A stretch of 64,000 nucleotides of DNA from Mucor mucedo (lineage: Eukaryota > Mucoromycota > Mucoromycetes > Mucorales > Mucoraceae), in contig NW_026252286.1 of assembly GCF_025094135.1 (NCBI RefSeq), forward strand, positions 310,001-374,000, in the 5' to 3' direction. Each line of letters opens with the position of its first letter. Within the stretch, counting starts at the first letter, position 1. Under the pieces are notes generated by a model that was given only the letters and a program-made list of their open reading frames with translations, was not told where the DNA came from and did no database searches. This document shows positions 58,072 through 64,000 of this stretch, piece by piece. A program made the translations under genes and the position numbers.

Positions 58072-60347
58072 TTAATCGTCCATCATGGATGATTCCCTGA
58101 TATTTTGTTCTCCACCTTCCATTAATAAGTGAAGTGCAATCCACATTAAAATAGTAATAAACGCAGTAGCCATAATTCGCATCATCCACAACTGAATAAT
58201 TTGCTCATCAAATCGCACAGCAACTTTTTGTGATTCGGAGGAGGAAGGATGTTCGTTTGCCACAATGGGTAACACCATCAATGTAATCATCAAACCTCCT
58301 ACAAAGCCGCCAATGTGAGCAAAATTATCATACCTAAATTTAGACGTATTAGCTCAACGTAGTATATTTTGATATCAGAAATTATTACCCAGGCAAAAAT
58401 CCAAGCACAATGCAAATAACTATAATGAGTATAAAGAAAAAGTCAGAAACTTTGCATTACAGATGAAATAAACAGACCCAAAGAACTTACAAAAGTATCC
58501 AACAACATCAAGCAATACTCTACATGGGTTGTTGATACGATTCCAGTTTCTGATAAGATCAATGAATAAGAATGCCGTTACTCCCATCATAGCAACAGAA
58601 CAGCCAGCACTTACTAAAAAAAAAAAAGGTTAAATTGAGATCTGCCAAAAATAAAAAAAAAAGATAACACAACTTTTGTCTCACCATTGCTTTCAGGTAC
58701 AAATACAGCGCCGAAAATATATCCAAATGCTCCCGACCCAATCCAGATGGCACCATATCTGACAGGATTGATGATTTTTTCAATTTGAGTTCCGAGTTTG
58801 ACGTGAATGATTGTATTGAGAAGTAATGAAAGTAGGCCGGAATGAATAAATAAAGCACTGACAAATCTGTAACCTTGATCAGGTTTATCGGGATTTCGAA
58901 ATGTGGTGCCACCACACAAGGTTTGCAAATTACAACCGTATGTTGTTGGTCTGTTAAAAGTTACAGCGGAAGAATTAGCTGTAATATGTTTATATACAGA
59001 TGGGACTGTAACATTTGTATTAATCAATCCTGAGAGGGAAAAGAAATAAATAAAAATTAACACGGTGTTTTAGCTTCCAAAATAAAAATAAAATTACCAG
59101 TGGTAGGACAGTTATAAATGGCTTCGACGGCGCTTGTTAGAGTATTGGTTGCTTTGATGCATGGCACATATCTTGCACCAATGTATATCAGCGTCTAATA
59201 TCCCCCAAAATGATTAAGTAAATTAAGGAACGACTGTTATTGTAGGGGGTTTTTCTTACCTCTGTGGAAGGACCTACCATCGCATTGATAGGCGATGTCT
59301 CTATGAATTGTCCTAATAAGGCAAGTTTAAATAAAATAGGTTCATATAAAAGTCAAATAACCATTTACCAGTCAGTCGAAAATTGACTGTGATACTAGCT
59401 ATAAAGTATGTAAACATAATCATTGTTGTTAAATAGGTAAAGTAAGGAAACCATTTTTTTATGGGCAAGGCTGATTCCTTGCTGTTATTATTCATGAGTG
59501 AAAGGTGTGATAAAAAAGATTGTGGTAAAGTGGAAGAAGTTAATATTGTCCCACTATTTTTTTCTTCTGTTGTTGTGTGATAATAAGAAGTTGTAGATTC
59601 AGGACTGCTGAACTGTGTACCACTGTGAATAATGCCAGATAAACGAGCCTCTGCTGAATTATTATGTGTCAAAGATTGGCAGGTCTGTTCTTTGATTTGC
59701 TCCCTTAGATTAGAATCACAGTAGGACGATGATAAAAGTCTATTTGGCTGCTGTATCACCGCGTGGTAATAATTAGGAGGAACGGCAATGTTATCTCGAG
59801 CATAATCATTGTCAGATGTCATATCATAATGTAAGGCATCTTTCAGGTCAATACCATGCTGATCTTTTAGGTGGAACTCTTCATTTGCCATCGTGTTAAT
59901 TGAAGAACTACTATTATGTCGGGGTATATCTTTGTCGTGTAATGTGTAACGGATCAAATCAGAGGAATTATACCTATTCAAACTATCCGTGTCACCATTA
60001 ATAGTCATATGCCGTCTAAGATATTTTATAGGTTGATCCATTTTGTCTCTCATGAACATTAAATCTGGAGCTGTCTTTGGCCGTTGATCATTTTTTTCAA
60101 GATCATGCATGGTTTCTTGTAATTTATTTAAATGACTGGTTTCGTATCGAAATGCTTTTTTTATTGATGAATATCTAGCAGGAATACCTTGCTGAAGTAT
60201 TTGCCGTTTAGCTACCATGGTTTCTTCTATGGGTGACGGGGAAACAATTGATGAAGAACAACACAATGCGGTAGGAGAAACTTCGATAAACGTAGGGACT
60301 TTAGCAAAGTTTTTTCTAAATGTCTTTTTGATCATATTGTTTGACAT
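58072..60347 (-). CDS. Rhomboid-family membrane protein, long N-tail
   Basis: Intramembrane serine protease family. Exons 60347-59369, 59312-59260, 59194-59098, 59029-58685, 58613-58491, 58419-58389 and 58333-58072 give 629 aa. The first ~300 residues are a cytosolic, low-complexity tail; then TM1 (YFTYLTTMIMFTYFIASI), a luminal loop with cysteines (YGCNLQTLCGG), and the rhomboid core: FRFVSALFIHSG...LLLN, GAIWIGSGAFGYIFGAVF, SAGCSVAMMGVTAFLFIDL and NFAHIGGFVGGLM. The Ser of GCS (about 497) and His of AH (about 549) that would form the catalytic dyad are present, but the canonical GASG reads GCSV and the oxyanion-region His is Ser444. Residual activity is therefore uncertain. Confidence 0.88.
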
Positions 60348-60491
60348 TGGTTTTTGTAATTTATTATGATGAATGCAAGAAAAAAGGATGAAAGAACTAA
60401 AACAAATAAAATAATCTTTATTTATAATAAATGGATCAATTGTGAGTTGGATTTTAAGCAACGTTTCAACAATGAAATTATCATTTCATTA

Positions 60492-63440
60492 TTATTTTAA
60501 AAATATATCTTCCCCTTTCCATTCCTTCACATAACAAACTTCAACTTGAATACTAAATCCGGTAAGTGTCTCGATCCACATTTTCTGGGTTTCTGACAAT
60601 GTGTCTCCAGGCCCCTTTACTATACATGATTACGAATAATAATAAATGAATCATTGATCTGCCATTTTTAATTGATCGTTTCCTGACTTACCTTCTGAAA
60701 ATAAACACTTTCTCTTTTCATAATCCCAGCAGCTTCGTTGTAAAAAAAAAAATTAGAGATGGTGAATGTTAATGATACATCTTTTTTTTTTCACTTACCA
60801 AAGATCTGGCATCCCTCCTTGACGATGACCAAACTCTTCAAAATATAACTGACACAATGATGCCAAAGAAGAGGCACCAATGCACTTTTAAACATATTTA
60901 ACAAAATTATAGTTTAGGTTTTAACAATAAATATTTACCTCTGCAATCTCCAAAATATCTTGCTGTTCGTAATCCCAATTGATACCTATACACACTGTAC
61001 CTCTAGCTCTTTCTCTTTCATCAACTTTCAATATAATGTCTTTGTAATGACCCTCCGAGATTTCTCTTAACCTGACATTGATAATATCGAGTCTTGCTAT
61101 TAAAAAAATAAAATGATATTTAATACTGATCCCAAATTAAAAGGATAGGTCTCAAACCTTCATAAAAAGCATCCGAGCCTAAATCTAAAGGTGCCATTTG
61201 ATATGGTGTTTCAAAGACACCAGTCATTGGTGCGAATATGATATCCCAAAACAAAAGCACAGCCTATACAAACCGATTGATTTAGGAAAAAAAACTAAAT
61301 GTCCATGATTGGAGGATGTACTTACAATCATTTTGACAATGCCGTTTTCACAATGAAGTCTATTTTTGAAATTTTAGCTAGCACCGAAAAGAAATTATTA
61401 ATTGATATTTTTTACCCTTTGAAGCCTTGTTTTTGATAATATTCTATTGCAACATGTTCAACTGAACACTCAGCTCCATTGTCACTTCGCCATATAGACT
61501 TTTTACCTATCACCTCATCAGAAAGTCTTTCTCCTATGGATATAAAAAAATTAAAAATTATAAAGAAAACAATGAATAATTATTTTCATTTTAGTATTTA
61601 GAATACAGTATGCATCTATTACTTTACCGTATATTGTTCTTGTCTCGGGTTTCTTTAATGTCATATAATCAAAATTATGCTGTTCTCTTCTCGGTATGCA
61701 CAAATCTCTTTCAAGTTGATTGATACGCTTGTGAATTTTATGCATATAAACTATCAAAGATAGACTTTTAGCCAACCAAAAAAATATATATATATATGTA
61801 TCAAGATGTGCTATATTTACTTTGATGCACTCTTGGATCATGTATAGCATCAATACAAGTTTTTAAAGCCAACTTTTTTTGAACTCTTACTTGATCCTTG
61901 TTTAGATATTTTGACTGAACTAGGGCCAAACGGTCATACCATTTACCTCTTTTACCAAGACGATACAGTTTTTGGTCAATGAGCTTTTGGAGAATTATAG
62001 CCTCCAATTCATATTCATGGAGCTTTGCCAATAATGAAGTTCCATGATCTAAAAGCCTAGTATAAATCCATCCTTTTTATACGTCTTAGTTATTAGCCCT
62101 TTTTTTTTCGGTTTCTTGGTCTATATAAAATATACCTGCTTCAAATCTTCTCATATAATAGGGTCGCATCAATTCTTCCTCTAACTGCCCTTCTTGTAAA
62201 ATACATTCATCCCACATACCAATTCTATCTTCACATATAGTCCAACACTTGATCATCAGCTCTCTCACTTTTAAGTCCCCATTTTCTGCCGATATAAACT
62301 TTTTTGTTTTGGTGCTATTGTATACAGTCAACAGTTCGACGGATGTTTCATATTCCTTTTCGACAGATAAAGCTTCTTCATATCGAAGGAGATCGTCTCT
62401 CGAATTCCATACCATATCTGATCTACAGGATGTATACAACGGATATATACGCTTACTTGTTTTTGCAAGGATAGAGGTGGACATGGCACTGGTATCAAGT
62501 GCCTTGTTGATGCGATAATGAACGACTTGCAGTAGCTGAAATAATTTATATATGTGCGGTTCTACCTGAATACAGGTACCTAACCGTTCTTCAATGGAAG
62601 ACCATAGTTTGCTGCTTTTGGCTTCGTCCGTGGGATCAATGACTGAATAATGTGTGGCAATATTTCCTGAAGTACGCAATCCAAATACCATCAAGGCTTT
62701 TCTAAAATCCTCCTTTTTCTAACAATAGTGTCAGCCATTCATGGAGAAGTTACAGAACAAAAGGATTGAAGCAATTATCTTACTCGTTTATCGACTGGCA
62801 AGACAATATTTCTTTCTTTAAGGATATCTTGTAATTCATCCCGCGAGAGTAATTGTGTGGCTTCATCCAAGTCAGTCAGTGCGGTCTTTAGAAACCCAAG
62901 TTGTTGTAATTCACTAATGGCTAAAGCAACATTACTAATGTAGTTTTGGTATTTCAACTTGTTACTTCTTATCCAGCCTTGCTTTCTCATTAACAGTCGA
63001 ACAAGCAAATGCTTTGACTCTCCTTTTTTTTTTAAAAAAAAAACAATATATATATGTAAGTATAGGTAAGCTAATTGCTGCGCAGTACATGACAAGAAAC
63101 CTTTTAGAGATTTAAACCTGTCAAAAGCTTGTTTTTCTTGTTCATTAAAAAGAAAGCTTTCGCCTTTCAAAACAGTCTCGAGCATGAGATTGAATTCGTC
63201 AGTGTACATGCTGTTATCATAGAAGTCTGCTTTTGAAGGCTCTTCCGCTTTTGTTTCAACGTCGTTGACAGTCTCTTCTTCATTTGTTTCAATGAGTAAC
63301 AGAACGTCCTTGACATTCTCTTCTTCTTTGGGTTGGACGTCCTTTTCTTTTGTGTGACCGAAAAAGTTGGCAATGGAACGTTGTGCCTTTGTTCTCGTAG
63401 CAGGTTCCAAAGAGTTTTTCCTTTTATTACTATTTTGCAT
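60492..63440 (-). CDS. fan1: Fanconi-associated nuclease FAN1 (VRR-NUC)
   Basis: Structure-specific nuclease for interstrand crosslink repair. Exons 63440-62784, 62718-62136, 62048-61821, 61750-61628, 61533-61416, 61359-61326, 61263-61158, 61096-60939, 60884-60799, 60732-60692 and 60619-60492 give 753 aa. Domains: N-terminal tail with PIP box QRSIANFF (20-27); SAP-like/DNA-binding region with LLVRLLMRKQGWIRSNKLKY; helical TPR-like middle (ELEAIILQKLIDQKLY.LGKRGKWYDRLAL); C-terminal VRR-NUC: VEHVAIEYYQKQGFKGLHCENG, LLFWDIIF, GGMPDLC and SEVKGPGD, giving catalytic D696, E711 and K713. No UBZ zinc finger is visible. A segment at 63013-63080 reads like a retained insertion within exon 1. Confidence 0.93.
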
Positions 63441-63483
63441 ATATTATTTATAACAATTGTTTGGGACAAAAAGAGATATAAAT

Positions 63484-64000
63484 TTAAGGCCAATTCTTCA
63501 AGTTATCTGAAGATTCATAGATTTTTTGTCTTAATGCGTACATTTTTTCATCCAGTGCAGCTTTATGTGCTAGCGACAGATCTTCTCTTTTGATGATGAT
63601 TGCATATTCCATCAGTATAACCTCCTTCAACCAATCTGCGCCACTAATCTTTACATTTTTACAACTCGAGTAGCTATTAGGTGTATATGCATCGGCTGTT
63701 TCCGCATTGATACAAGGGCAGTAACTTTTATGCTCATTTACCACATCAAATACTTCACCCTCGTTCAATTGATAGAAGGCTTTCCGAGCGAAACACAAAT
63801 CACATTTGACACCTGGTATACTTGGATCCAATGACTTCCATCCAAATAAAGAAAGAACGTAAGCTCTTTCTTTATTGTTCAATGTTTTATCCTTATCTGC
63901 CAAATATTCTACTTTGGACAAGGTTTTTTGGTCCTAACAAGAAAAATAATGTGTGTTATGCCACGTGAGGATATCTCCATATGCATAATTGACTTACTAA
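63484..64000 (-). CDS. C3HC zinc-finger protein, C-terminal part (ZC3HC1/Rsm1-like)
   Basis: Partial: cut by the window end. Terminal exon 63933-63484 (149 residues plus stop), joined to an upstream exon of which only three bases (63998-64000) lie in the window before a GTAAGT donor at 63997. The visible part shows LSLFGWKSLDP, VKCDLCFARKAFYQL, HKSYCPCINAETADAYTP and GADWLKEVI, the second zinc-binding half of the C3HC/NIPA family (CxxC then HxxxC). These proteins sit at the nuclear basket (Pml39/ZC3HC1) or act in F-box-linked nuclear roles (NIPA, Rsm1 for mRNA export). Assignment between these subgroups needs the missing N-terminal half. Confidence 0.82.

Noticed and set aside
1..64000. Search for tRNA, rRNA and CRISPR arrays
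   Set aside because: No sequence with paired box A/box B geometry, no rRNA-like conserved blocks, and no regularly spaced repeats were seen by eye; a tRNAscan or Infernal run would be decisive.

Overview
This is a nuclear contig from a filamentous fungus of the Mucorales (Mucoromycota), AT-rich. The evidence is a divergently transcribed carB / carRP pair (carRP is the fused lycopene cyclase-phytoene synthase typical of this group), a myosin-motor chitin synthase with a DEK_C tail, Q/A/D homopolymer tracts, and many spliceosomal introns of about 45-100 nt with GTAAG-like donors and T-rich acceptors. Species cannot be fixed from the sequence alone. Exon models were built by hand from splice signals, phase continuity and family motifs. 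All multi-exon models that lie completely in the window sum to a multiple of three, but no transcript data back them.

Layout: 0.3-2.1 kb DHHC palmitoyltransferase (-); 3.1-3.8 kb Tim17-like membrane protein (+); 3.9-5.3 kb proteasome ATPase rpt6 (-); 5.4-6.4 kb AIG1-type GTPase (-); 7.9-12.2 kb two tandem F-box paralogs (-), followed by a decayed third copy (about 12.7-13.35 kb, -); 14.0-18.0 kb TFIIIC TPR subunit (+); 18.0-21.8 kb gene-poor; 21.8-26.0 kb carotenoid pair carB (-) and carRP (+) around a 375-nt shared promoter; 26.2-27.2 kb AT-hook protein (+); 27.3-28.3 kb ABHD11-like hydrolase (+); 28.6-31.0 kb Q-rich coiled-coil protein (-); 32.0-37.8 kb myosin-chitin synthase (-); 37.8-40.7 kb gene-poor; 40.7-42.4 kb DH-PH RhoGEF (+); 43.1-44.7 kb nucleolar-type LRR protein (-); 45.1-47.1 kb Nvj2-like SMP protein (+); 47.3-48.6 kb threonine aldolase (-); 48.6-53.0 kb gene-poor with a 53-nt A tract; 53.0-54.5 kb orphan secreted protein and atg10 (+); 54.8-55.3 kb small acidic/serine-rich protein (+); 56.1-56.9 kb rps5 (+); 57.1-57.9 kb rpl35 (-); 58.1-60.3 kb rhomboid (-); 60.5-63.4 kb fan1 nuclease (-); 63.5 kb to the window end, C-terminal part of a C3HC zinc-finger protein (-).

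The only clear metabolic cluster is carB-carRP: phytoene synthesis, desaturation and lycopene cyclisation give beta-carotene, the precursor of the trisporoid mating signals. The other genes are mostly unrelated core eukaryotic functions. The most noteworthy points are CGATG repeats in the carotenoid promoter, a decaying F-box copy beside two intact paralogs, a textbook PCNA-binding box in FAN1, changed residues around the rhomboid active site, an AIG1 GTPase in a fungus, an rpl35 gene whose start codon is a separate exon, and a secreted orphan 52 nt upstream of atg10. I found no convincing wholly new multi-gene system.
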